Source: Alopecurus myosuroides
Taxonomy: Eukaryota; Streptophyta; Magnoliopsida; Poales; Poaceae
Reading direction: 5' to 3'
Assembly (NCBI GenBank): GCA_028641055.1
Contig: CM054058.1
Location: 80,412,392 to 80,476,391 of the forward strand
Length of the DNA stretch: 64,000 nucleotides
Part shown: positions 11,201 to 22,400 of the stretch, piece by piece
Position numbering within the stretch: position 1 is the first letter of the stretch
Layout of the letters: every line of letters starts with the position of its first letter
Program-made: the position numbers and the translations under genes
Notes under the pieces: generated by a model
Database searches by the model: none
Told to the model about the DNA's origin: nothing
What the model saw: only the letters and a program-made list of their open reading frames with translations

Positions 11201-13030
11201 ATAGCCCTTTTCATGTCTAGCATTAATAGTTGTTTTGCTTCATGATTATTTTCATGCATTGAGTGATGCCATGATATGTTTGGTATTGTTTTGTCTCTAT
11301 TATTAGGTTGCTTAGCTACTGGTTTTACTATTTATCCATGATTAGAAAAGCATGTGTTACTATGAGCTTGTAATATTGCTTCTTATTATTTTCCTATGCA
11401 TGTGTATGTGTTCCTAGGTTGTTTTCTTGTTATTTTTCTCATCCTCATGAATTACCAGAGAGTCATTTAACCTTATTTGGGCATGATATGAGAGTTTCAC
11501 ACCCACTGGACTCATGCCATTTTGGTTGAGGATCCATAACATCTATTCTTGTGCTATTCATGTGTGTTGTATGTGCATGTTTTGCTTGATGGTGTGCACC
11601 CTAGTAATATTGTTTGTGAGTGTACTTGTTTGATGAAATGCTTGCTGCATGTTTAATTTTTTTCAAGTGATTTCCTTTTTTTTGTTCTGGTTGGGTGTTT
11701 TCCTTTTTAAGTTTACGACGTTAGATAACGAAGACAGTATTATTCCCCGGAGAGGTTTTTATTGCAACTCTTCTTTATTTCAAGACCAAGACCAAGACCA
11801 GTGCCAAGGCAAGACAGTCTAAATGCTTTCTGTTGTTTTACTTATCATTATCTATCATGCATGCTTTACTTCTGAAGTTTTACAAAAGTTGATTCAAAAA
11901 CTATTTCCTCAAGTGGACTATACCACTGTCTGCTTTATGTATCTAATATGCTATATCCACTATATAATCTTGGTGTTACCAAGCCCTTTAGATATTTTAG
12001 TATCATCTCTTAATCAACTTAAGTCCCTTAGTGGACCTTTTAACTTGATGTTTTTGGAAAAACAAAAGATTTGGAAAAACCCGAGGAAAGGTGGGACCTT
12101 GTCCAAGGGAGGTTTGTGAAGGAAGAAATGTTTTCGACTTGTTTTCCAAAAATGACACATAACCTAGTCTTCGCCGGACAACCAAGATGTGCTGCCACAT
12201 TACCCCAATATGGGAACGGGGTCTAGCTAAAATCTTGTTGGTGTTAGTGTGTGTCTACCTCAATGTGCTATAGGGGTCAGATCCCCTGAACCGAATTGTC
12301 GCCAGAAAGGAAAGAATGGGACATTCAGAGTGTGGGATTAAGTTCGCCACCAGGTGAAACAGTTGGGTCTCATGTCATGGAGTTATGTTGACAGGGGAAA
12401 CCGGATCGATACGGCTCACTCACTCGGTGCCGGGGAGAACAAACCCAATTGAAGAGGTAGCCATTTACTAGTACTTGCATAGTGGATAGTTAGGACCAGT
12501 TATCTGATGTTTGCATACTGTCTTGGATAGTCCGTGGTTGTTCACGGCCGATGTACTGGATCTTGTGGATTGTGTACACCTCTGCAGAGTAAAACTATTC
12601 AGAATAGCCGCGTCCTCGGATATGAACAGTTGAATGGCCATGTAGCTAGCATTGTGTCAATGTTTTCGAAAAGATGGAAAAGTATTTTGGAACGTGTACC
12701 CGGGAGGTACGTTGAAAGGGAATGAATGTACCTTTAAGGTACTAGAAAAATGATGATTTTGAAGATGTGATCTTCCAAGAGGTTTTGCAAAGAAAAACTT
12801 TCTTTTATTTAGAATGCTTTATCAAAACCTTGTGGACATGCAATATCTACAAGAGAAATAAAATATCTTTTGAAGTATCTTCTTCAACAAGAGCAACTAA
12901 AACTTGTGAAACCATGATGTGTCTTCAATTCATCATGGCTAGTTGAACCTTAATTACAGACTTCCTACCACCTATATATATACATACTTTCATGTTTAGC
13001 TTTCATTTGGAGTGTCTTGCGAGTACATTC
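8276..13030 (+). repeat. L-family 5' LTR, copy 1 (truncated, with internal deletion)
   Basis: It starts TGTAACAGGCCAATTTTTGG directly after CACTA DNA and aligns with 25,052-30,868. Two losses distinguish it. A 1,064-bp GC-rich segment is missing at about 10,226, and the last 386 bp of the LTR plus the L body start are missing at 13,030, where B sequence begins. It contains a CT-dinucleotide run near 10,030-10,051. A plus-strand TATA-like run (ctatatatatacat) lies near 12,972-12,985. Confidence 0.85.
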
Positions 13031-13053
13031 ATCTATGCATTTTACATGCATCA
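13031..13053 (-). repeat. 23-bp remnant of a B LTR
   Basis: Only the terminal bases of a B LTR remain (plus strand ATCTATGCATTTTACATGCA then TCA), joined directly to L sequence. L ends acattc here and the intact B LTR has aattc before this point, so the join shares attc. This is a deletion breakpoint, not an insertion border. Confidence 0.85.
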
Positions 13054-14707
13054 ACATCCCCAAGCTTAACCCATGCTCGTCCTCGAGTATGAAGGTGATA
13101 AAACTAAGATGGGTTTTGCATATTGAAACAATCATGGGATATCAAGGAGGATTATTCATGCTACATATAATCAAATGATTAATACTAGAAATGAGTAGGA
13201 ATATACAATTCATGTTGTAAGAAATATCAAATATGCAAGCAAAGATGCTTCATGAAAGTTCACAAAGTGTATAATGAAATAAAAGCACTATGGACCAAAT
13301 GCATACACAAAATGAAAAATAAAATCCTATATTGGTCAAAGAATAGCATAATGGAGAATAGAAAATATAGTGGACACTTTGGAGAAAATTGAGTAGAGGT
13401 AAAACATGATCAAGTCTTATTTAGCCTCTAGATTATTCAACTAAAATTACTAATTGAAATGTGGTATCCATTGATCTAGGACTCTCATTTCCCCTTTATC
13501 ACTAGCATCTTAAAATTGTGAGTATTGAAGTAATGAGAATGACAAGGTGGTTGAAAGCCTCATGCCCCAGGAGTGTGAAAACCTACTCCATGATTACTCA
13601 ACTTAAGATTCCTAATAAGCTTTGTAAAATCATAATAATTATTAATTACATCATAGAGAACCGCAAAGAGGTACCTATTGCCCCATTACATGGAAACAAG
13701 CCCATGTTACAATGACAAGATGAACAAACGGACTAGACTCATCATCCTTTTTATTTTCATTCACTATTATGCATAGCTTCTTATTTTATTATAGGATGTG
13801 TTGTAGAGTCACTCAAGCTGTAAGTAAATTTCCACCATGATAAAGCATGGCTTGGGTTAGCGGCCCAATGCGTTTCTCTAGTCATATAGATACTTACTCA
13901 TCAAAACTTACTATTCCTCTATTTCATTTCGGCATGGCAGGAGTCCAAAAAAAGTACATGATATCAACCAAATGTAATTTTTTTGTGCAATGTTGAAAGC
14001 TTTCCGGTGATACACGTTTATAGCTAGCTCCCAACCACACACTTTTCAAACGCAAAACTTGTGGCTCCCATTATTGGGTCATGTTTATTAGATGCATAAA
14101 AAGTAAAGTGTGCCTTCAAAAGTTCGTGAGAGTCCTATCCCAAGTTCAACCCATGACAATTAATAAAGTGAATATCTTAATTTAGAACATAAATAACACA
14201 ATAACATGGTGAACATACTCGGAATAGCAATGAATTTAATGGGAAGATATGGTGGACTCACTGGAAATACTTAGCTAAGGAGTGTTGGAAACAAGTTTTT
14301 ACTTGTTGGAATTTTTTAATTTTTGGGCTAGCAAGAGGGAGATAGTTGACCAGATACTATGCATGCATATGTCCATAGAACTACTCATTTCATGACAAAC
14401 TAAATAAACCAGCAATTAACATCAAGGACATGAATAAGAGATAGCTCAAGACAACATTATTGCAAATTTCTACACATAAAAAACCTATAAATCATGCAAA
14501 CATATGTAGCTCTTCAAATCAACCATGGCATCCCTATTCCAAGTCATAATACTAGCATCCAATACATTCCAACCCCAAACTCCAGTAGCTCAATCTCATA
14601 TAAAATGATGGTGGTGGTCTTATCAAAACAAAAATAAAAACAAAAATTAGACGCTTCAAGTCTCTACGATAAATGCTTTGCTTAGAAAAACAGAAAGTAG
14701 ACGTGTG

Positions 14708-14941
14708 CTAACCAAAAGAGTGTAGCTCCAGTGGGGTGTTCATCACATCCCCAAGATTATGGCTTTCACCATTCTTGGATGTCTTGAGGCGCAACTCCTC
14801 TATTCCCTGTGAAAAAACTTCACAAAACATGTTTCTCCCATTCTTTTTCTGTGGGGTGAGATTAGCAAGGACAATAAAATCACATGCTTGCTGTGCAAAA
14901 TTCCAAATCAAATGCTCCAGTAGATAGACAATAAGGTTCAT
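14708..14941 (-). CDS. Conserved 77-aa ORF (B2 copy)
   Basis: Same length and frame as the ORF in B1 at 811-1044, with conserved residues NLTPQKKNGRNMFC and FSQGIEELR and a conserved LELHSFG-like end. It lies in the downstream half of the element, on the element's sense strand. No domain is recognised. It is uninterrupted here and at 35,567, but frameshifted in the 40,732 copy. Confidence 0.4.
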   Translation of the reverse strand: MNLIVYLLEHLIWNFAQQACDFIVLANLTPQKKNGRNMFCEVFSQGIEELRLKTSKNGESHNLGDVMNTPLELHSFG

Positions 14942-15417
14942 TATGGTTTATGTTCGCTCTCTTGCTTGAAATAATCATGGAAATTCGATTCCCAATCCCA
15001 AAGAGTGCATAAAACAAAAGAAAGCAGAATCTGTCCAGAAAAGCAGCAGCAGCAAAACGAACGTTTTTTCCTAAGTTATACTCGTCAAAAAATTAAGCCA
15101 ATTTTTTTGCTTACAGAGGACGAAAAGTTGCAGAACGTACTAAAAAATTAGCTCAATCCGACATCCCAATAAAACACGTAAAATCATACGGTGAGCAGAC
15201 TCGTGCTGAAACAGAAATTTCGTGCACTAGGATAGCAACTTATAAGTCCAAATGGGTTTGACTTGACTCTTTATTGAAAACTCCAGAATTAAAACACAAA
15301 AACTATTCTCTTGAGACAGCAAGAGGACACTAGGAAAATCCAAACAAAAACAACCGGGTTGCCTCCCGTAAAGCGCTTTCTTTATAGCCATATAGCTAGG
15401 CTTTACTTACTTGATAA

Positions 15418-16152
15418 TCAAGAGGGATAAAGCTCATGAGGGAGCTTGTTCTTCATCGTGCCCCTCTTACTTGGGAAGTGCTCCATGCTTTTCTTGTGAT
15501 GGAACTGAAACTTGACATTCACTTCCTTGGAGTCTATGATTGCACCTGTAGTACGAAGAAAAGGTCTACCCAAAATAATAGGACTAGGGGATTTATCCCT
15601 CATATCCATAATAATGAAATCAACGGGTATGAAAGTCATGTGCAATTAAATCATAACATCTTTTAATTGTCCTACATCATGGTTAGTAGAGTTATCAGCA
15701 AGGACAAATTCACTTGAGCGCTTTTCTAAATTTTTTAGTTCTAGTAATTCATATAATTCTTTAGAGAGTACCGATACACTAGAACCTAGATCTAACATAG
15801 CATGTTGAATTTCTTTTCCATTTGAAACTAGCACCTTGGGGATCCATGCATCCCCAAGATTAGGAGGTATCATGGCCTCATTATTGTACCTAGAAATTTT
15901 TTCTTGCAAGATATGATTAGCAATATAAGATCCAAAACCAGGTTGATTAACATTTATAGTGGGCTCACTAGCAAATTTTTGTAGAGTAGCAATAAGTTCT
16001 TGCTAGCTACTTTTTTCTAAATCAAGCAATGGATCCTTAATTTCAGTAAGCATCATAATTTCCTCTACTTTACTCTCTAATTTTTCAACGGGAATATTTA
16101 TCTCTTGAGGGAAATTCCTAACACTGAATGGCCAATAAGTTCTCTGCTCCAT
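15418..16152 (-). pseudogene. Athila-type aspartic protease-like ORF, broken (B2)
   Basis: The ORF begins near 16,152, about 325 bases after the primer site. The protease part carries the retroviral-type active-site block AMLDLGSSVSVLS (D-[LS]-G-[SA] family pattern) and, about 70 residues later, the flap-side motif PIILGRPFLRTTGAIID. These are the hallmarks of Athila/Gypsy proteases, which cleave Gag-Pol. In this copy a TAG near 16,010 and a TAA near 15,654 interrupt the frame. The C-terminal end at 15,418 is a true stop, not followed by reverse transcriptase, so the family carries a stand-alone protease-like protein. Sister copies lie at 36,283-37,016 and 41,443-42,177. Confidence 0.75.
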
Positions 16153-16159
16153 TTTCCAA

Positions 16160-16476
16160 GTTTTTATGTAGTTTTTAATTTTTTATGCACAACAAAAGTA
16201 AAGTAACTAAGCAAATTCGAAATACTAAAATAATCTAGATAACTAAATGCAAAGCTAAAATGGAAACTAAAATAAAATATGCAAGACAAAACAAAAACAA
16301 GAACAAAAACAAAAACAAAAACAAGACAAGAAACAAAACAATCTACTTGAAAGAAGGTGGAGATAGAAAGGACGATACTCACGTAGGTGCAACCTCCCCA
16401 AGCTTAGGTGTTTGCACATCTTGTTGGTGATGAAGACTTCTTGTGAGCTCCATTGGACAACTCCTTCACCTATGGC
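16160..16476 (-). other. B2 leader between primer site and first ORF
   Basis: Non-coding leader. It includes an A-rich run of repeated aaaacaag/aaaacaaa units (about 16,285-16,340) whose length differs among the three B bodies. Confidence 0.6.
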
Positions 16477-16494
16477 TCCCCGGCAATGGCGCCA
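16477..16494 (-). other. Primer-binding site, tRNA-Asp type (B2)
   Basis: The minus strand reads TGGCGCCATTGCCGGGGA, complementary to the tRNA-Asp 3' end with one mismatch, 10 bases inside the LTR. The copies at 37,346-37,363 and 42,502-42,519 match tRNA-Asp perfectly. Confidence 0.85.
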
Positions 16495-16504
16495 GAAAAA
16501 CGCT

Positions 16505-18199
16505 TGATGGCTAGGTTTAGACTCGAAGTGCAGAGTGTGTAGCTAGTGGCAAGCCTTCTTCCCCACGAGGGTGACTCGAGGGTTTATATCGAACTCTTGG
16601 GGAGCCAGTATTTCAGCAGTTGTCTTCCAAGCTTTCTCCAGGATCCTGCAAACAAGTAGAGAATTTTGTGCCCTCAACCTCACCAAGTGGTTGTCAAGCA
16701 CAAGGTGTGAGACTTCTGAATTGCAATGCAAAACTGAAAGTAAATGTGCAATAATTAAATCTACTACTAAATGCAAATGAGAAAATAAATATGCAATGGA
16801 TTGTTTTTGTATTTTTGTGATGCAAGTGGTGATGGAGATGATGTAAATTCGAATTGGAGATGCAAGTAAAGTAAAGTGAAAGTAAAGTAAATTGCAGCAA
16901 AGTAACAAGAGTGTTTTCTTATAATTAAAATAGGACCGGGGTTCATGGTTTCACACTTGCATTCTCTCAAATAAAGTAGTAGACGGTGGACATAAAGAAT
17001 TACATGTGAGATTACAATAACATGTTTAACATTGAGTAATTTCATATGGGCATCATGTCCTAGCAGAGAGATCTCTACGGTCATATTGATCCCTCTTATA
17101 CTCCACCAAGATGCGAAATAAATCATAACACCTCGATAATTAAGGAAAAACCAGAGTATATCTTTAAGCAATGTGACATGAAGTTGAAGTAAGAACTTGC
17201 TAGATCTAGTCATGGAGATTGATTAGTGTCACTTCAAATCCCCGGTAACAAGGTACTCCTTTTTATCCCTAGTGAGGTAACTAAGAAAGGTTTAACAAAA
17301 CCTAAGTGGATCGCTGAACTTCTGTCACTTTCACAGCACTAGCAACCCCCCGTTACTCCAACTAATGCACGCATCACCCCACACACGCTCTCAAGAACTT
17401 GATTGATCAAAGCTAGCAAATAAAAACAGGGTACATAAGATACATCTACTCAAATAACTCAAGAGAAACAATTGCAATCTCAGATTCAATAACTCATAGA
17501 AAAGATCCACCACATAGGAATTACAACGGTGCCCGTAATCATGTGAGGCAGCTCATACGGATCTAATTAGTGAAGCACATAGAGAGAGAGATACAAGTGC
17601 TACTTCCACAAACCCATAGCCCTGGGGTGGACTACTCCCTCTTCATGGAGATGTCGATGGTGATGACGTTGGAGGGGTAGGAGATCACACCGGCAGCGCC
17701 CCGCCGGAGTTTTCCCCCTCCAATCTGGAACTCCAGGTCTCTGTTTTGGTGTTTCGGTGGCGCTCCTCTCCGTAAGGGTACGGGGGACCCTTTTTATAGT
17801 CGGTTTTAGGTCAAGACGGAGTCGGTAAGTCGAAGATGGAAGGAATTGGGGCCAAAAGGGGGCCTCTCACGCGGCCAAGGAATCTGGCCGCGTGGAGGGT
17901 CCTCTTTTGGGCCTCCTTGCCCAATTGTCGTGGATCCTTCGCCCGCAAGTCTTCTCCTTCCAAGAAAATGCCCCCCGCAGATTTTTGAGGTGATTTCGCG
18001 GAAGTTTGCCCCCTGAAACGTCAAAAATGTAGAAAACGGGGTTTCTGACAGGCAGGGTTAATTCCATAAAAGTTGGGAGACTTTGTAATTTAACCCCAAA
18101 ATACTATAAAACATTGAATTATACCCTTATATGATGCAATATGTAATAGCAAACCATGTGAAAATATGCAAATTTCATCTATGCATTTTACATGCATCA
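16505..18199 (-). repeat. B2 LTR (5' LTR on minus strand), 1,695 bp
   Basis: It starts TGATGGCTAGG and ends ATGCATCA on the plus strand. It is followed by CCCACATCCCTCGG, the same flank as the LTR ending at 44,224. A minus-strand TATA box (ctataaaaagg) lies at 17,789-17,799. It has the same length as the 42,530-44,224 LTR, to which it corresponds by duplication. Confidence 0.9.
17789..17799 (-). promoter_or_regulatory. TATA box of the B-family LTR promoter
   Basis: The minus strand reads CTATAAAAAGG inside the LTR. The same box is found in the LTRs near 33,429-33,439 and 38,660-38,670, and with a changed base near 43,814-43,824. It would drive transcription of the element toward lower coordinates. 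Confidence 0.55.
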
Positions 18200-18466
18200 C
18201 CCACATCCCTCGGTTTTTCCCCAACACCCCAGAAGCAGAAGAAGAATCATTTCAGAGCTACAAGTTTCACTGGAAATTAAAAGGGATACATGATTTAAGG
18301 GATACCATTACACCTGACAAATGAAAGTTTCAGAAAGTAAGATACAAGTCTGTTTCCAACACAGACCACTACAGCTACGCCGGTGTAGACACTAACATTG
18401 CCTAGCCCTCGCTGGCTGGAACCTAGTCTGACGGTGAGCCAGTCTCACCTGATGCCGAGAACCGAG

Positions 18467-18760
18467 TCAGGCGACGGCAAAGCCCCTCGAGTCTTCCTGG
18501 CCTGGTGCCACCAGCTTGGACCTCCACCACCGGAGCCACTGCTCGTCCTTCTTCCACCGCGGTCTCGCTCCTGGGCCAGACCACCAGTCGTAGATGCCCC
18601 AGACGGTGCAGACCACAGCTACCACGATCACCGTGACCCACCCCACCAGGCCACAGATGAAGAACAGCACGATGACGAAGTGCTCTAGGGGATTTGCTCG
18701 CTCCAGCAGGGTGACGTACTCCTTGAAGAAATCATCGATGAGCTGAGAAATGAAACCCAT
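18467..18760 (-). CDS. Antisense 97-aa putative membrane protein in L body
   Basis: This small ORF is read opposite to the retroelement. Residues 1-25 are amphipathic (MGFISQLIDDFFKEYV). Residues of about 26-60 are strongly hydrophobic (HFVIVLFFICGLVGW then VTVIVVAVVC), enough for one long or two short membrane spans. The C-terminal third is basic and Trp-rich (RPRWKKDEQWLRWW). A TATA box lies 32-42 bases upstream of the ATG and the leader would be only a few bases long. The second L body has the same ORF cut to 73 codons by a CAG-to-TAG change. I know no family for it. It may be a captured host fragment or a chance ORF. Confidence 0.4.
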   Translation of the reverse strand: MGFISQLIDDFFKEYVTLLERANPLEHFVIVLFFICGLVGWVTVIVVAVVCTVWGIYDWWSGPGARPRWKKDEQWLRWWRSKLVAPGQEDSRGFAVA

Positions 18761-18791
18761 TGTGTGGTGCGATTTAGAGAAACCTCGGTGA

Positions 18792-18802
18792 CCTTTTTAT
18801 AG
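18792..18802 (-). promoter_or_regulatory. TATA-like box upstream of the antisense ORF
   Basis: The minus strand reads CTATAAAAAGG, 32 bases before the ATG at 18,760, and is conserved at the matching place in copy 2 (near 44,817-44,827). The predicted start site would leave a very short leader. Confidence 0.35.
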
Positions 18803-19037
18803 CAGCAGGGGCAGAGCCCTCTTCTCCATCGAGCACTACGCGGGAAAAGTCGAAGAATCCAGCTGTAGTGCTTGCAAATGGCGCGAAATCACCGATGCAT
18901 CCCTCCACCAATTGGTCGAAGAATCGACACGTCGCACTCACAGCAGTCTTATGGCGAGGTGTCAGTCCACCATGAGCTCACAGTGGGCGGGACGCCCTGA
19001 TGCCAAGGGTGGGCGCACCAGGAGAGAAGGCCAGGCA

Positions 19038-19078
19038 AGAAGAAGAAGAATAAGACGAAGAAGAAGAAGAAGAAGAGA
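19038..19078 (+). repeat. GAA/AAG microsatellite in L body
   Basis: Imperfect run of agaagaag units. The copy-2 counterpart (about 45,062-45,097) is shorter. Confidence 0.8.
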
Positions 19079-19397
19079 GAAGGGCATCGACTACCAAGTG
19101 GACCTGGTCCCACACGTCCGTGTATGACTCCAGAAAACCCCGGGTGTACACGGATACTAACCCTTTTTCAAATTGTGGGAAAAATCTTGACAGGATCACT
19201 AATTGTTTGTAGCCTCTACCCCTACACAACTAGGTCTCTGTGGCCCCCTTGGTGAGTAGCCAGTCTTATCTTCAGGCTTGGAGAAATTGTTTTGGTTTTC
19301 CTAAAACCTGGAAAAAAAAAGAGTTTTGTGTTTTTTGTTTGTAAAGAAACCCCTCTTCCTTGTTTTCCCTTACGAATCTCGAGGACGAGATTCATTT

Positions 19398-19412
19398 TAA
19401 GGGGGGAAGAGC
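19398..19412 (+). other. Polypurine tract of L (copy 1)
   Basis: TAAGGGGGGAAGAGC lies immediately before the LTR start TGTAACAG. The copy at 45,418-45,431 has one G fewer. This is the plus-strand primer, consistent with L being on the plus strand. Confidence 0.8.
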
Positions 19413-22400
19413 TGTAACAGCCCAATTTTTGGAAGACAGGAAAAACTTGTTTTCAGTAACCCAAAAACCAGGGCCAACAAAAACTTTTTGATATGTTTGA
19501 CTTATGCTTGTGTTTTCATTTATATTTGCTTGTTGTATGTGTTTGTTAACACCTGACATTAAAACCAATGATCATAACTTTCTTAAAACACAACCCTTGT
19601 GATCAAGACATGACAAGAAAGCTTATCATATTCATCCATCACCCTCTTTTGACAAAAACCTTTTTGAAAATGTTTTGATTTTAGAAGAAATCCAAAGGCC
19701 AAGTTTTGAGAACAAAAAAAGATAATTTCCAAAACTATATGAAAAGTATCTTGGAGCTAATCATCTCCAACCTATTTTCAACCAAGATGTTTTTGCAAGT
19801 ATTACAAAAACTCCTTCTCACTTCCTTCTTTTGCAAAAACAATAAGAGGGGACTATGTTACCCCTGTGTTTTACCTCAATTATAATCTGCTGGAAATAAA
19901 AACTTTTGAGCTGAACCTCTTTACCAAAGTCATGGTATTTCTTGATCATTACCTATAACTAACACTTGAGAAAAACACCTGGAAATTAAATTGAAGAACT
20001 CGGTTGGTTGAGTGATCTTGTGTCACTTGTTATTTTATCTGCTTGTGGTGTGATCTTATCTTGTGAGTGCTCTGAAGTATTTATTTCTTCTTGTTGATTA
20101 ATGTGTGTTGTTTTAATAAAATAAAACCTATTAATAACAAGATCAATCATCAATACCATATTCCATCTCATGTCCATATCATCTTCAGTTTTCTTAAAAA
20201 TCTCCAACTTTGGAGACAGGCTTCTATGACAAATCTTGAACTAATCATCAATGCATCATCATACATCTCATTTTCTATATCCATGCTATGAATCCAAGTT
20301 GTTAATTTGGGTATTTCAACACTTTGGTATCTTCTCTCAAAGTCCTTTAGAAGGCATCCCTCAATATTGATCATATTCCTATTATCTTTATGCATTTTCT
20401 CTGTGTTACTCAAAATCACTCCTTACTGTTTTCAAGCCCAATAAACCTACCCTTGTCATATTCATGACTTAGATATCACCTATTTGTGGTCCATTTATTT
20501 TTCAATGGCCATTTAATTATTTATCTCTCATGGTTTTTAGCCTATTAGATAAACCCATGTTTTCACCCTTTTCCACTTGGAGCCTCAAATATTTTCAAAG
20601 GAGTTGTTTATTAAAAATCACTTTTGTGACTTCTATTATGTACTCTCTCATCCAAACTAAAAAATATTTGTTTTAAAGACATTTTACTATTTATTATTTT
20701 CTATTTTCCAAAAGGCCAGAAATGGATTTTAAATTATTTTGTGAAGAAAAGTATTTCCTAAAATCTTGGAAAAATTACGCAACATGCCTATGGTGATATG
20801 GGATAATTTTCTACAAAAACTTTTGGAAGTTGTGTTTAAAATTTTGGAGAAAACATTTAAAAATAGATTCAACACTTTATGAAATTCCAAAATTTTGTGA
20901 AACAAATATTTTTTTCAAAACTATTGATGCCACCATCCTTAGAATCCATTTTTGATTCTCTATCCAATGGACATGATTTTGCACATATGTTCTATTCAGA
21001 TTATTGGTGTAAACAATCAAAACCCTCCACTGGTTATTTTGGACATGGTTGGGTTCACACATGTCTTGATCAATTTTTGCACTCTCTCTAGCTCTCTTGT
21101 GTTCTGGGAGATGAAAAACCCCCTCCTCACCCTCCTAGACATGGTCTACCCAGTCATAACTCTCTCTCTCTCTAACATAGCCGACAACTAAGCGAAAAGG
21201 ATGGTGATCACCCCTCCTTCTCGCCCCCACCTCCTCTGTCCAAACCAGGAGCTTCCCTTGCGCCACGAGGCTCTCTATGCATCGTGTAAACTCCCTGGCA
21301 TAACCCCTCCCCATCTGCTTGTCTTCATCTTCCTTGCCCATGAGTTTTCCATGGCGCCCAGGACGCACGCGACACGTCCCTCGCGTTCCAACACCTGGGC
21401 CGCATGCCGCGCCTCCACCCCTTGTCTACTAGCTCCACTAGCCTCCCAGGAACACACCCGTGCCTCCCATTCCTCTCCTCGCGCTCTCCTTCCTCCTCTA
21501 ATCATTGTCGAACACCTGCGGGTGGGAGCTCGGAGCTCAGGCTCCCGCTCGCTACAAACCACCTCCTCCCTATCTAGATGTTCCTAGAGGACCTCCTGGT
21601 CATGCTCCACCACCCAGGCAACCCTTGCTTCTCCCTTGATGCCCGCACGCGAGCCGCCATGGTCGCCGTGTGCCATGTCCGCCGAGCGCTGACGCCGGGA
21701 AGATCAGAGGCATCCCATGGATCTTCATCGTACCTCCTAGCCCACACTCGTCCTCAATCAAACCCCAGAGCAAAAATCTCCCTCTTTTGCTCGGTCCACC
21801 ATGGAGATCGAGCTTGGGACGCCGCCGACGAGTCCCTCCCTAAGCCGTCGACTCGAGCTACCCCCGGTCGTGTCGTTTCCTTCCCTTCCTTCCTAGAGTG
21901 CACGCCTTTCTCTAGCCCCTCTCAATTTGAGTCCCTATTTCTTGCAGGAGCACCGCCCACCGTGACCCTGGTCCGCTGCCGCGAATCCTTGGTGGGCATC
22001 CCGCTCCTCTCGTTCCCGTCAAGATCCGATGGGGGAATCGGCTCCGCCTCATATCCTTTGACCCCCTGGCGCTGCTCGCACTTGCTGGCGCCCCATGGAA
22101 CCACCGGCGGAGAGCTCTCCGGCCATCTGTAGAGGGACAGGCGGACACCGCCGTGTTTCATTGTCGCCGCCGGCGCGAAAACGACGCGGTCAAATCTCCA
22201 CCGTCGGATCCCCATCTTACGGCAGGGTACCTCTTCGCCCAGGGCCTCTTTGACGGATGGGCCAGACGCGGCCCAAAGCTGGTCATTCGATTTTTCTACA
22301 CCGGCAGGAAAAGCTAACGGGCTGGCCCAACTCGCAGATCTGGCCCGTGTGATTTTTCTAGAAGGTTGTTTTTTTTCCTTTTTCCTGCAGATCTGTTTTC

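Larger units (their letters stand above)
13054..16504 (-). mobile_element. Athila-type element B2, internal domain
   Basis: This is a complete 3.45-kb body between a polypurine tract (minus strand AAGCTTGGGGATG, near 13,055-13,070) and the tRNA-Asp primer site at 16,477. It encodes only the 77-aa ORF and a broken protease-like ORF. There is no room for reverse transcriptase or integrase. Shared private variants (for example agatactatgcatg near 14,354) make it closest to the body at 39,079-42,529. It lacks the Stowaway found in the 33,839 body. Confidence 0.85.
18200..19412 (+). mobile_element. L-family body, 3' part (copy 1)
   Basis: This is the rest of the L body between the B insertion and the 3' LTR. 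It ends with the Tekay/Del-type sequence tctcgaggacgagattc and a polypurine tract before TGTAACAG. It holds no gag-pol. It carries an antisense 97-aa ORF (18,467-18,760), a GAA-rich run and little else. The equivalent in copy 2 is 44,225-45,431. Confidence 0.8.

Noticed and set aside
16543..17213. Repeated hydrophobic ORFs (121 and 148 codons) in every B LTR
   Set aside because: They recur only because the LTR is repeated. The minus-strand translation is low-complexity (His/Leu/Thr rich from gtaaagtaaag-type repeats) and begins outside any likely transcript start.
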